Origin: UBA4582 sp002389265
Lineage (GTDB): Bacteria; Pseudomonadota; Gammaproteobacteria; Pseudomonadales; Azotimanducaceae
DNA length: 64,000 bases
NCBI GenBank assembly: GCA_943788825.1
Contig: CALSRT010000002.1
Span: 992,001-1,056,000, forward strand
Reading direction: 5' to 3'
The notes under the pieces were generated by a model. The model saw only the letters and a list, made by a program, of their open reading frames with translations. It was not told the origin of the DNA and ran no database searches. Below are positions 17,620 through 26,904 of the stretch, piece after piece; position 1 is the stretch's first letter; each line of letters starts with the position of its first letter. The translations under genes and the position numbers were made by a program.

Positions 17620-17778
17620 ATCGCCTAAGGGCGTCTGGACCGTCGTCTCGAGAGCGGAGCCGATTCACGCTGAAGCGTCCATAGCAGATTGCGTTTAACG
17701 AGGCGCGATAGCCTACGAAGGCCAATCAAAAGTAGGGTTTTAGTTGTATCATAAGCGTGACGTTTTTGATCCAGCTCG

Positions 17779-20460
17779 ATGAAACTAACTGATATGAATA
17801 TAGTCCTGAGAATTGACATAGTTGGAATGACTTGTGCGCATTGTGCCGCTCGTGTGGCAGCGGCGTTGTCCGAAGTGGTGGAGGGCGCCCGGATTGAAGT
17901 GGATCATGAACAAAACCAGGCCCGCTTAACCTTGTCAGCCTGGATTTCACCTGAGCGCATTCAGGCGGCGATTAGTCGAGCCGGTTACCAGGTGAGTGAC
18001 CTTTGGCTTGAGGGTCAAGTGGCGATTCCCGTGGTTGGCATGCACTGTCAAAAATGTGTCACCAAGATCAGTGCCGCAGTGAGCGCTGTTGATGGTGTCG
18101 AAGAGGTTCAGGTCGACCTTCAGTTGAGTCAAGTTCAGGTTCGGGGCGCCTTCGATTTTCAGGCGGTCCTCAGCGCCATCATCGACTCGGGCTACGAGAT
18201 TGGTTCCGGTTCTGCGGTTAAGTCCGAGTCTGAGCTCGAGCCCGAAAAAATCACACCCATGGCTGACTGCGTCGACAATCGAGACGTCATCAATCTATCG
18301 ATCCAAGGTATGTCTTGTGCGAGTTGTGTTGCGACGGTTGAACGTGCGTTGGCCCAGACTGATGGGACAGCTGAGGCGGTAGTCAACTTCGCCGAAGAAA
18401 CGGCGACTGTCGTTACCAGCGCGTCTTCGGCGCAATTGATCGCTGCGATCAAAGCCGTTGGCTATAACGCCACTGAAGGTGTTATCGAGAGTATAGAAGA
18501 TAAGGAAATACAAATTGCGGCCTTGTTACACCGCGCCAGAATTCAGTCGGCTGTGGCGTTATTGGCTGGCGGCTGTTTGATGCTGGGCATGTGGCTCGAT
18601 CTGTTGCCGCCGTTGCAAGACCAGCCATTCTGGCTGGTGACGGGTGGGCTGGTGGCGGCGGTGATGATTTTTTCCGGGTGGCATTTTTTTCAGGGTGCAT
18701 TCAAGGCGGCAAGTCACGGCAGCACTACCATGGATACGCTCATTGCGCTGGGGACAGGCATGGCTTGGATTTATTCCATGCTCATCATTTTGCTGCCGGA
18801 CCTTGTGCCTGCAGAGTCCCGCCACCTTTTTTTTGAGGCCGCTGTCTTTATTATCGGTTTTGTCGGCTTGGGGAAAGCGCTGGAGAGTCAAGCGAAGGGA
18901 AAAACATCGCTGGCTGTGCGTAAGTTGCTGGATCTAGCGCCAAAATTTACGCTGCGCATTGAGGCTGGAATTGACAAGCGGGTTGCCGTCGCGAGCCTTG
19001 AGGTGGGTGACCTGCTGCGGATCAGGCCGGGTGAGACGATCCCTGTCGACGGGTTGGTGGTTGACGGCGCAAGTTCGGTTGATGAATCCATGTTGTCCGG
19101 TGAGTCGATCCCCGTTGATAAGCAACCAGGGAGTCAGTTGACCGCTGGAACCTTGAATCAGTACAGCATGTTGGTGATGCGTGCAGAGCGGCTGGGTGGT
19201 GATACGGTGCTGGCCAATATCGTCAGGCTGGTGCGGCGGGCACAAAACTCAAAACCAGCCATCGGGCGCATCACGGATCAAATTGCGGCGGTGTTTGTGC
19301 CCGTCGTATTGTTGCTGGCCATTATCACCGCATTGGCTTGGGGATTTTTTGGCCCTGAGCCGGCCCTGTCTTATGCCATCGTCACTGGTATGTCAGTATT
19401 GATTATTGCCTGTCCTTGCGCCTTAGGTTTGGCAATTCCCATGTCAATCATGGTGGGTGTTGGTAGAGCCGCCAGTGCCGGGCTGCTATTCAGAAATAGT
19501 GAAGCATTGCAGGCTGCAAGCAAGCTGACGACAATTGTTGTTGATAAAACGGGTACGCTCACAAACGGCAAGCCGCAGGTCACTAGCGTGGTGAATTTCA
19601 TTAAAGGTCAGCCTCTACTTGAAATTGCTTACAGTCTAGAGCGGTTGTCAGAGCATCCCTTGGCGCAAGCGGTTGTCAACTACTGTGAGGAGCGGGAGGC
19701 TCAGCATCAGATTGTGACTCAGTTTTCTATCGCGCCTGGTGGCGGTGTGCAGGGTCTGATCGATGATGTTGCCGTTGCTGTAGGCAACTATGATTATATG
19801 CAGACGCAAGGCATGACGAAGAATTTGAAGGCCTTGGATTTTGCTGAAACGATTATCTATGTTGGTCGCCAAGACCAGGTGCTGGGCTATTTCAGCCTCT
19901 TTGATAGTCTGAAAGTGGATTCACTGGCGGCGGTCGAGCATCTGCAATCTCTGGGTCTGAAGGTGGTTATGCTGACCGGTGACAATGTCGCGACTGCCAG
20001 TCAAGTTGCAGCACAACTCAGCTTGGATGATTTTTTTGCAGGTGTCGCGCCTGATGCCAAATTAGCGCATATTCACAAGTTGCAGGCCGCCGGCGAGAGA
20101 GTTGGTATGGTGGGCGATGGTATTAACGACGCATTAGCGCTGAGCGCCGCAGATGTGGGGTTCGCCATGGGTCAGGGAGCCGATGTCGCCATTGAAAGTG
20201 CGGATGTCGCATTATTGAGTAACAGCGTGCTGGGTGTCGGTCGAGCGATCAAGTTATCGAGACTAACGCTGCGTAATATTTACCAGAATCTGGTTGGCGC
20301 ATTTGCCTATAATATACTGCTCATTCCTGTTGCTGCCGGGGTTCTTTATCCACTGATGCACCAATTGATCAATCCAGTTTTTGCTGGGATGGCCATGGCC
20401 GCATCGTCTGTGACGGTCGTATTGAATGCGAATCGTCTGCGCCTGATCGCGCTTGAGTAA
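17779..20460 (+). CDS. copA: copper-exporting P-type ATPase with three metal-binding domains
   Basis: The 893-residue P1B-type ATPase pumps Cu(I) out of the cytoplasm. Three N-terminal HMA domains carry CxxC pairs at Cys19/22, Cys90/93 and Cys180/183; most bacterial CopA have one or two. The membrane metal site is CPC at 545-547. The phosphorylated Asp is Asp589 in DKTGT. SEHPLA and MLTGDN lie in the nucleotide domain, and GDGIND is near the end. The start may be ATG 17779 or 17794; neither has a clear ribosome site. No CueR-type operator was seen upstream. Confidence 0.93.
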   Translation: MKLTDMNIVLRIDIVGMTCAHCAARVAAALSEVVEGARIEVDHEQNQARLTLSAWISPERIQAAISRAGYQVSDLWLEGQVAIPVVGMHCQKCVTKISAAVSAVDGVEEVQVDLQLSQVQVRGAFDFQAVLSAIIDSGYEIGSGSAVKSESELEPEKITPMADCVDNRDVINLSIQGMSCASCVATVERALAQTDGTAEAVVNFAEETATVVTSASSAQLIAAIKAVGYNATEGVIESIEDKEIQIAALLHRARIQSAVALLAGGCLMLGMWLDLLPPLQDQPFWLVTGGLVAAVMIFSGWHFFQGAFKAASHGSTTMDTLIALGTGMAWIYSMLIILLPDLVPAESRHLFFEAAVFIIGFVGLGKALESQAKGKTSLAVRKLLDLAPKFTLRIEAGIDKRVAVASLEVGDLLRIRPGETIPVDGLVVDGASSVDESMLSGESIPVDKQPGSQLTAGTLNQYSMLVMRAERLGGDTVLANIVRLVRRAQNSKPAIGRITDQIAAVFVPVVLLLAIITALAWGFFGPEPALSYAIVTGMSVLIIACPCALGLAIPMSIMVGVGRAASAGLLFRNSEALQAASKLTTIVVDKTGTLTNGKPQVTSVVNFIKGQPLLEIAYSLERLSEHPLAQAVVNYCEEREAQHQIVTQFSIAPGGGVQGLIDDVAVAVGNYDYMQTQGMTKNLKALDFAETIIYVGRQDQVLGYFSLFDSLKVDSLAAVEHLQSLGLKVVMLTGDNVATASQVAAQLSLDDFFAGVAPDAKLAHIHKLQAAGERVGMVGDGINDALALSAADVGFAMGQGADVAIESADVALLSNSVLGVGRAIKLSRLTLRNIYQNLVGAFAYNILLIPVAAGVLYPLMHQLINPVFAGMAMAASSVTVVLNANRLRLIALE

Positions 20461-20474
20461 CGTTTGAATCGCCA

Positions 20475-20801
20475 CTACGTTGGCGTTTGATCGTCCATCG
20501 TCGCGGCGTCGGGTGCGCTTAACCGCGCGTCAACCAGGCACATTAAGACAATGCCGGCGTTGGTGGATAACCCGTATTCGGTCAAGAATTGGTCCATTAA
20601 CCCCGGTTGACCTGAGTCGTGAATAAAGTCAATTAATGTGACTGCGCGTTTCTGGATGTTGAGGCGCTGTTCAGATGAGATCGCTGCTTCATCTGTCAGT
20701 TGTTTGATCAGAATGATTTTGTCGGCCAGGAAAGCGGCGTCAATGGCGGCTTCTTGGTTTGCGAGAGTCGAGTGGAAACCGGCTATCGCCGGGTCGGTCA
20801 T
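20475..20801 (-). pseudogene. truncated PutA-like fragment (N-terminal helical domain only)
   Basis: The 108-residue frame resembles the helical segment that precedes the proline dehydrogenase barrel in PutA; the best match is FLTEYGLSTNAGIVLMCLVDARL followed by an APDAAT segment. It then stops (DDQTPT), where PutA would continue for roughly 900 or more residues. Neither the proline dehydrogenase barrel nor the P5C dehydrogenase domain is present. It lies directly downstream of putP on the same strand. The best reading is a remnant of putA; a retained stand-alone domain is possible because the frame is intact. The ATG at 20801 is preferred to a TTG at 20837. Confidence 0.6.
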
Positions 20802-20884
20802 AGGCGTTTTGTCCCAGGTGCTTGGGCTTTTTGGCAAGGCCGCTTGCTCTGTTTGCTAACTGCCTACATTTGGCCTGCCTAAGC

Positions 20885-22387
20885 TTACCTGTAGTTGTTC
20901 TTTTGGATGACGAGATGCACGCCGTCAAATCGATCGGTAATGCTGTCCTGCGGCTTAGCTGTCAGCAGGCTGACAACAATGGTGGCGATGAATGCCAGGA
21001 TAAAGCCAGGCACAATTTCGTACAGATAGCTGGTTAGGGCCATTCCGTCGATCTGTAGTGGTGCATAAATCCAGACCAGTACAGTCACCGCGCCAGTGAT
21101 CATGCCGGCAAGTGCACCATCGCGAGTCATTCTGCGCCAGTACAGGCTCAACAAAATAATGGGTCCGAAAGCTGCGCCAAAGCCTGCCCAGGCGTTACTG
21201 ACCAAAGAGAGAATTGAGCTTGAACGATCAAAAGCTAGCCAGATGGCCACTAACGACACAGATAGTACAGACAGACGGCCAACTAGGACCAGTTCACGTT
21301 GGCTTGCCGATCGATGAATAAAGGCTTTGTAAAAGTCTTCAGTCAAGGAGCTGGATGACACCAGCAGTTGTGACGAAATAGTGCTCATGATGGCGGCCAG
21401 TATGGCGGCCAGCAAAAACCCGGTAATGATCGGATGGAACAGAACCTGGGATAGGTAGATAAATATGGTCTCCGCGTCGTCCAGGGTGCCTCCTTTGGTG
21501 GTGACATAGGCAAGGCCAACAAGCCCCGTCGCCACGGCGCCGAGCACTGTCACCAGCATCCAGGTCATGCCAATGTGGCGGGCTTTTTTGATATCTTTGA
21601 GGCTCCTGATCGCCATGAAGCGAACGATGATATGAGGTTGGCCGAAGTAGCCGAGGCCCCAGGACAGGCTTGATATCAAACCCAGCGCGGTAATGCCCTT
21701 GAACCAGCTAAGCAAGTCGGGATTCAGTGTTGTCAGGGTGCGGGTTACTGTGTCATAGCCGCCCAGATCGATAAGCGCGACGCTGGGTACCAGTACCAAG
21801 GCAACGAACATGATACAGCCCTGGACAAAATCAGTGATGCTGACCGCGAAGAAGCCGCCGAATAATGTGTAGGCGACCACGACGCCGGCGGTGATAAACA
21901 AGCCGATTTCATAATCCAGGCCAAAGGAAGCTTCGAATAGTTTGCCGCCGGCGACCACACCAGACGACGTGTAAAGTGTGAAGAACACGATGATCACAAT
22001 GGACGATAGCACGCGCAATGATCTGGTCGTATCGAGAAATCGTTTTTCGAAAAAGTCCGGAATGGTGATCGCGTCATCGGCCATCTCCGTGTAAACCCGC
22101 AGTTTGGGTGCCACCAGTAAATAGTTAAGGTATGCCCCCGCCATCAGGCCAACGGCAATCCACGCCGAACTGATGCCAGACAAATAAATGGCGCCAGGCA
22201 AGCCCATCAACATCCAGCCGCTCATGTCAGATGCCCCTGCGGAAAGTGCACCGACAGCCGGGTGGAGCTTGCGTCCGCCGAGCATATATTCGGAGACATC
22301 GCTGGTCGCGTTACGAAATCCGTAATAGCCGATAGCTATCATTAATATAAAGTAAGCTGAAAGTGATAGGAGGGCGGCTTCATGCAT
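20885..22387 (-). CDS. putP: sodium/proline symporter
   Basis: The 500-residue protein belongs to the sodium:solute symporter family and imports proline with Na+. PutP features are DFFEKRF after the second helix, SDVSEYMLGGRKL near the N-terminus, ALSAGASDMSGWMLMGLPGA, and the sodium-site region AILAAIMSTISSQLLVSSS. About thirteen membrane segments are expected. It sits next to a putA remnant and the proline biosynthesis genes, so here it may serve osmoprotection or uptake for protein synthesis rather than breakdown. Confidence 0.92.
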   Translation of the reverse strand: MHEAALLSLSAYFILMIAIGYYGFRNATSDVSEYMLGGRKLHPAVGALSAGASDMSGWMLMGLPGAIYLSGISSAWIAVGLMAGAYLNYLLVAPKLRVYTEMADDAITIPDFFEKRFLDTTRSLRVLSSIVIIVFFTLYTSSGVVAGGKLFEASFGLDYEIGLFITAGVVVAYTLFGGFFAVSITDFVQGCIMFVALVLVPSVALIDLGGYDTVTRTLTTLNPDLLSWFKGITALGLISSLSWGLGYFGQPHIIVRFMAIRSLKDIKKARHIGMTWMLVTVLGAVATGLVGLAYVTTKGGTLDDAETIFIYLSQVLFHPIITGFLLAAILAAIMSTISSQLLVSSSSLTEDFYKAFIHRSASQRELVLVGRLSVLSVSLVAIWLAFDRSSSILSLVSNAWAGFGAAFGPIILLSLYWRRMTRDGALAGMITGAVTVLVWIYAPLQIDGMALTSYLYEIVPGFILAFIATIVVSLLTAKPQDSITDRFDGVHLVIQKNNYR

Positions 22388-22447
22388 GATTAATTCAGGC
22401 TCTTGTTGTCTCGAAGGTAGTCGAAAATTAAACCGCAGACATGTAGC

Positions 22448-23719
22448 TTAGGGCCTGATTTGACCGGTACCTGCCACTCGATATTTGAAGCTCGTCAATT
22501 GCTCTAGCCCAACTGGGCCTCGAGCATGCATTTTTCCCGTTGCGATGCCGATCTCTGCACCCATGCCGAATTCACCGCCATCAGAAAATTGAGTGGACGC
22601 GTTGTGCATCACTACCGCGGAATCAATCTCGTTGAGGAACGCTTCCGCGGCCGCTGCATTTTCAGTAATGATCGCGTCCGTATGTTTAGACGAGTGGCAG
22701 TCAACGAAAGTGATTGCTTCCGCCAGATTTTCAACCGTCTTCACCGACAAAATAGCGTCCAGATATTCCGTATCCCAATCCAGTTCCGTTGCTGCCTTGA
22801 TGCTTGAGTCGCAACCCTGAGCTATTTCATCGCCGCGAATTTCGCAACCCGTCAGAGCGGCGACCAGTCGGGGTAAGAACTCGGGCGCGATTTCAGCATC
22901 AACAACCAGGCTTTCCGTTGCGCCGCAGACCCCCGTGCGGCGCATTTTTGCGTTTTCGACAATCGCGACAGCCTTGTCGAGATCGGCGTCGCGATGAACG
23001 TAGGTATGGCAATTACCGTCCAGGTGAAGCAGCGTCGGCACCCGCGCCTCATCCCTGACCAGTTCCACCAGCCCGCGACCACCACGGGGAATCGCGAGAT
23101 CTATATAGTCTGTGCAGCTTAACAAAGCGCCGACGGCGGCCCGATCTACGGTATCAACGAGTTGGACACAGGCTTCAGGTAAGTCTGCCGCTTCTAAACC
23201 CTTGGTCATACAGTCGACGATGATTCGAGTAGATCGCAAGCTCTCAGAACCGCCACGTAGAATCACCGCATTGCCAGACTTCAGGCACAGGGCACCGGCA
23301 TCAGCGCCGACATTGGGGCGTGATTCGTAAATCATGGCAATAACACCAAGGGGGCAAGCGACACGTTGAATGACGAGCCCGTTGGGGCGGTCAAACTGCG
23401 CTAGCAAGCGGCCGACGGGATCCGGTAAGTCTGCTATCGTTTCGAGGGCTGTCGCCATCGCCTCGACGCGCTCATCGGTTAACAGTAAACGATCGATAAA
23501 CGCAGCCGGTTTGCCGCTTGTTTGAGCGTCTTTAACGTCTTCAGCATTTTCAGCCAGCAAAGTGATCTTCGCTGTCCTGAGTTGTCGTGCGGCAGTCATC
23601 AGCGCCTGATTTTTTTGCGCCGTTGTGGCATTCGCCAGTGCCTTGGCAGCCATGCGAGCATTCTTGCCGAGACCGTTAATATACGCCTCAGTATTAAGTT
23701 GGATGGGGGCTGCGGTCAT
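22448..23719 (-). CDS. proA: gamma-glutamyl phosphate reductase
   Basis: ProA reduces gamma-glutamyl phosphate to glutamate semialdehyde with NADPH, the second step of proline synthesis. The 423-residue protein has the catalytic Cys265 in RRTGVCGATES, with CPLGVIAMIYESRPNV and LKSGNAVILRGGSE for cofactor and substrate. The MRRTGVCGATES segment reminds me of alphaproteobacterial ProA rather than the enterobacterial form. The ATG at 23719 has AGGAA seven bases upstream; an ATG at 23827 would add 36 residues unlike the family. It follows proC on the same strand. Confidence 0.93.
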   Translation of the reverse strand: MTAAPIQLNTEAYINGLGKNARMAAKALANATTAQKNQALMTAARQLRTAKITLLAENAEDVKDAQTSGKPAAFIDRLLLTDERVEAMATALETIADLPDPVGRLLAQFDRPNGLVIQRVACPLGVIAMIYESRPNVGADAGALCLKSGNAVILRGGSESLRSTRIIVDCMTKGLEAADLPEACVQLVDTVDRAAVGALLSCTDYIDLAIPRGGRGLVELVRDEARVPTLLHLDGNCHTYVHRDADLDKAVAIVENAKMRRTGVCGATESLVVDAEIAPEFLPRLVAALTGCEIRGDEIAQGCDSSIKAATELDWDTEYLDAILSVKTVENLAEAITFVDCHSSKHTDAIITENAAAAEAFLNEIDSAVVMHNASTQFSDGGEFGMGAEIGIATGKMHARGPVGLEQLTSFKYRVAGTGQIRP

Positions 23720-23838
23720 AAACAGGTTCCTGCTGGACTCGGTGTGATTAGGGCTTAGGAGCGTGTAACTCTCGGCAAGGCATTTCCCGAGCAGGTTCGC
23801 CCGGGGTAGACCGGCGGATGATGTCATAGACTCATCGC

Positions 23839-24618
23839 TCAGCGCAATTCAACGGCCCGATTGTAGGCGGCGACGATGGTTGAATTCAACAGTTCGGTTA
23901 ACTGACCATCGTTGTTGAGTACTTTTAGGCCGGCTTCTGTTGTGCCGGCCTTGCTCGTCACCGAGTCCCGCAGTTCGCTCATGCTTTGGTCAGACTGAAG
24001 TGCCATTTCAATCGAGCCGACGAGTGTGTTGAGCACCAGTTCCCGGGACTCCTGTACGCTGAAGCCGAGGTTTTGGGCTGCGTTCATCCAACAACGGGCG
24101 ATTTCAAAAGCATAGCCAGGGCCGCTACCAGCCACCGCAGTGACTTTGTCTATCGTATCTTCGCTATCGACCGTCAGCGTATAGCCAGCAGCATCGGTCA
24201 GTTCTTTGGCCGTTGCGGCATGAGCCTGAGAGCAGTGTGAATTGATATATAAGGCGCTGACGCCGCGGCCGATTTTCGCCGGTAGATTGGGCATGATTCG
24301 AATGATGGGTTGCGGGCCGATGAGCTTCTCGATGGAGGCAATGGAGTAGCCCGCTGCAATAGAGACGATGCAGCCACCCTCAGCAAGACAGTCCCGGTAT
24401 GCAGGTAGTACAGCTTCAATCAGCTGAGGTTTTATTGCGATTACAATGATATCAAATGTACTGCCTTTGATGCTTTCAATGGAGGGCACCTGCGTAACGT
24501 TTACAGGCGCAGGCTGCATCGACGGAGTGATAATAGTGATTGCGTGTTGCGTTTTGGTGGTCCATTGCTCTAGTAGAGCGCCCCCCATCTTTCCGCAACC
24601 GATCATCAGTAAAGACAT
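23839..24618 (-). CDS. proC: pyrroline-5-carboxylate reductase
   Basis: ProC makes proline from pyrroline-5-carboxylate using NAD(P)H. The 259-residue enzyme has the N-terminal Rossmann motif IGCGKMGGAL (6-15), IAIKPQ, and MPNLPAKIGRG. The C-terminal signature region reads DKVTAVAGSGPGYAFEIA through TSKAGTTEAGL. It heads a proC-proA unit, divergent from proB, so the whole proline pathway from glutamate is encoded within 3.8 kb. Confidence 0.95.
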   Translation of the reverse strand: MSLLMIGCGKMGGALLEQWTTKTQHAITIITPSMQPAPVNVTQVPSIESIKGSTFDIIVIAIKPQLIEAVLPAYRDCLAEGGCIVSIAAGYSIASIEKLIGPQPIIRIMPNLPAKIGRGVSALYINSHCSQAHAATAKELTDAAGYTLTVDSEDTIDKVTAVAGSGPGYAFEIARCWMNAAQNLGFSVQESRELVLNTLVGSIEMALQSDQSMSELRDSVTSKAGTTEAGLKVLNNDGQLTELLNSTIVAAYNRAVELR

Positions 24619-24668
24619 TATAGTACCTCTGTTAACGCTGTTGTGCCGGCGAGAGACGTAGAGTCTTC

Positions 24669-24696
24669 TTGCCGTATGTTAATTGCCGTATGTTAA
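24669..24696. repeat. 14-bp tandem duplication upstream of proC
   Basis: TTGCCGTATGTTAA occurs twice, exactly in tandem, within the proC-proB intergenic region. Confidence 0.92.
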
Positions 24697-24780
24697 ATAG
24701 CTAAACTAAGCTGAATATTAATAAATAAAACATTGTAATATTGTTAGATCGTAAAAAAATAGCTGATTTTAGCTTGATAA

Positions 24781-24809
24781 TTGCGATATCAAGCGAATCA
24801 GTATATAAT
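24781..24809 (+). promoter_or_regulatory. sigma-70 promoter reading toward proB
   Basis: A -35 box TTGCGA (24781-24786) and a consensus -10 box TATAAT (24804-24809) are separated by 17 bases in an AT-rich stretch. Transcription would start near 24816. Confidence 0.75.
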
Positions 24810-24815
24810 TTCGCG

Positions 24816-25035
24816 CTTCAAATGTCTATGTCAAGCATGTGAGCTCTGCCATCGGGTGGGTTCTGGAAATTTTCGGCTGCTTCTAATAAAGCCGCTATTG
24901 GAGCTTTCATTAAGGCATGGTTAAAGCAGATTTTCTGATTGGTAATTCCGCCACTCATGCATCTCCTGCTGGTCGGTCAAGACAAGAAGGTTGTGTTGTT
25001 TGATCGATTTATCTTTATCCACTCAGAGGTTTTTC
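24816..25035 (+). other. long 5' leader of proB
   Basis: About 220 bases separate the predicted start site from the proB ATG, which is long for a biosynthetic gene. An ATG at 24918 opens a 28-codon frame (MVKADFLIGNSATHASPAGR and on) that ends before proB, but it lacks a good ribosome site. No known riboswitch pattern was recognised. Confidence 0.35.
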
Positions 25036-26229
25036 ATGTCCAATAGTGACGACCGAAAATCGGCAACGTCGACCGAAAACAAACAACGTATCGTGATTAA
25101 AGTTGGCTCGAGTTTATTGGCTAGCAGCGATCATCTTACTCCTCGCTATGCTTTTATGCATGGTCTTCTCAGAGATATTGCCGGACTGCAAAAAGAGGGC
25201 TATGAAGTGGTGTTGACCTCATCGGGTTCAGTGGCCTTAGGCTTGAACTCAATCAATGCTTCGCTCGAAGAGGCGTCTGTTCAAGACAAGCAGGCAGCCG
25301 CAGCCTGCGGTCAACCGATCTTGATGCATGCTTATCGGCAAGTTGCTTTGGAATATGGCTTCGATATTGCGCAAGTGCTGGTGACGCTGGATGATCTTGA
25401 AGATCGTAAACGATTTTTGAATACCAAAAATACTATTCATCGTCTGATCGAGCGAGGCGTGATGCCGATCGTCAACGAAAATGACACTGTGACTGTTGAA
25501 GAGCTACGGGTCGGCGACAATGATCGGCTCGCCGCGAAAGTCGCGCAAATGATCCAGGCTGACTATCTCTTTATCCTGACCTGTGTTGATGGCGTGTATG
25601 ACCGCGACCCCGCAGAGCCGGGTGCTGTTTTGGTGGAGACCATTAATGATGTCAGCGATTATATGAAAGCGACCAGTGGTACCAGTGCGATGGGCAGTGG
25701 CGGTATGTTTACTAAATTGCAGGCAGCCAATATGGCGCAGAATGCCGGTTGCACGACATTGATCGCGCGAGGTGAAATGGAATCGCCGATAACGGCGTTG
25801 ATCCGTGGTGAACGTCCTCACACTCGGTGTATTGCTCAAACCTCGCCTTCGTCATCTTGGGCGATCTGGTTGACTGACCGGTTGCAGATGGCAGGTGGCC
25901 TGGTCATTCGTCAGTCTGCCGCGGACCTTCTGTCGAATAGCAAGGAGGGTGTTTCTTGTCAGGACGTGGTGTCGACCTATGGCGTATTCCAACGGGCTGA
26001 TGTGCTGCATGTCTACGACGAAAAAGGCGTTGAGCTGGCGCGTGGCATGTCTAATTTTTCATCGAATGAAACGGCATTAATCGCGGCTCGCCCAAACGAG
26101 CGAGCGGAAGATCTGTTGGGTTACAAAGCTTCTGGTAGATTGATTAACGCTAATAATCTGGTCATGCTGGAAGAACACCACCTGAACTGGGAAGAGCCTG
26201 AGGAATCACGGCAAGTCAGTGATATCTAG
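25036..26229 (+). CDS. proB: glutamate 5-kinase
   Basis: ProB phosphorylates glutamate to start proline synthesis and is usually feedback-inhibited by proline. The 397-residue protein has the kinase domain (IVIKVGSSLLA near the start, then VLTSSGSVALG, PIVNENDTV, VGDNDRLAAKVA and GSGGMFTKLQAA). A C-terminal PUA domain follows (VVSTYGVFQRADVLHVYDEKG to ASGRLINANNLVML). Like ProA it recalls alphaproteobacterial forms. The ATG at 25036 follows AGAGG by about seven bases. Transcription probably starts at the promoter at 24781-24809. Confidence 0.93.
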   Translation: MSNSDDRKSATSTENKQRIVIKVGSSLLASSDHLTPRYAFMHGLLRDIAGLQKEGYEVVLTSSGSVALGLNSINASLEEASVQDKQAAAACGQPILMHAYRQVALEYGFDIAQVLVTLDDLEDRKRFLNTKNTIHRLIERGVMPIVNENDTVTVEELRVGDNDRLAAKVAQMIQADYLFILTCVDGVYDRDPAEPGAVLVETINDVSDYMKATSGTSAMGSGGMFTKLQAANMAQNAGCTTLIARGEMESPITALIRGERPHTRCIAQTSPSSSWAIWLTDRLQMAGGLVIRQSAADLLSNSKEGVSCQDVVSTYGVFQRADVLHVYDEKGVELARGMSNFSSNETALIAARPNERAEDLLGYKASGRLINANNLVMLEEHHLNWEEPEESRQVSDI

Positions 26230-26275
26230 CGGCGATTCATGCCTTGCAGTCGGGTCCTTTTCGCCTGGGTCCCTT

Positions 26276-26665
26276 TTAGCCGGGCAGTGCCATTTTTTGA
26301 GTCAATAAAGACTTGAATGTCTCATAGGGCGCTATTTGTTCTGCTGTCAGCAATGGTATCAAGGTGCTATCCAGATTTTTGAGGCGATATTTACGTTTCT
26401 TGAGAATCTTGCGCTCAAGGTTGGTTTGATTATTCGCGCGTAACAGTTTCTTGACGTCTGCTGCGAAGCCTTGCACGCAAGTCTCGACGGCTTTCGCTAC
26501 CATCGGCTTTTGATCATCCTGCAGTCCGATGGCTAAAACAGCGCCGAGTATCTCTTTGTCTGACCAGGGATCCAGCGCTTGTGTTGTGGTGCTGACCGAT
26601 AGCGTGCAGACAAGTAGTAAGAGTTTAAAGAAGTGTAAAGAAAAAGTTGCTGTTGGCTGAATCAT
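26276..26665 (-). CDS. hypothetical exported protein
   Basis: The 129-residue product has a signal peptide (FFKLLLLVCTLSVSTTTQA, cut before LDPWS) and a helical, lysine-rich mature part ending LTAEQIAPYETFKSLL. That ending loosely resembles small periplasmic Spy/CpxP-like helical proteins, but no family motif is certain. AAAGG lies about nine bases ahead of the ATG. It is convergent with proB. The function is unknown. Confidence 0.6.
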   Translation of the reverse strand: MIQPTATFSLHFFKLLLLVCTLSVSTTTQALDPWSDKEILGAVLAIGLQDDQKPMVAKAVETCVQGFAADVKKLLRANNQTNLERKILKKRKYRLKNLDSTLIPLLTAEQIAPYETFKSLLTQKMALPG

Positions 26666-26703
26666 AAAAAAATACCTTTTTTTATCCCTGGATTTTTATC
26701 GCT

Positions 26704-26731
26704 ATGTGTCTTTCGCTATATATCTTTCGCT
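26704..26731. repeat. 14-bp tandem duplication (imperfect)
   Basis: ATGTGTCTTTCGCT is followed directly by ATATATCTTTCGCT; two bases differ. Confidence 0.8.
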
Positions 26732-26904
26732 ATCCTTGTATCGTTACCACGGATAGCTACTCCGGTCCTTTTTACTATTGGTAAGCCAAAACTCCAAGAT
26801 TCAGACTAATTTAAAAACCGGCGAAAATAAAGTTTGTTGGTTCTGCGGCCTCAGTGGCTGCGCGCCCGGTCTTCGAGAAGCTCACTTGCAGGACGGGTCA
26901 GGGG

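Larger units (their letters stand above)
17164..17778. other. spacer between sbcB and copA with a possible membrane-protein relic
   Basis: No firm gene. On the minus strand 17248-17478 could encode a 76-residue protein with one or two membrane segments (SVAVSVGLIALAWVAIETAV) but has no ribosome site. An overlapping frame ahead of it (17441-17725) reads FQRFAKVAMIMLTRP just upstream, so the two could be halves of one frameshifted gene. Two tandem duplications lie in the same spacer. Confidence 0.35.

Noticed and set aside
24918..25005. Leader peptide or ribosomal-protein remnant upstream of proB
   Set aside because: The frame has no ribosome site, and the faint likeness to an L27 start is not convincing; it is kept only as part of the leader description.
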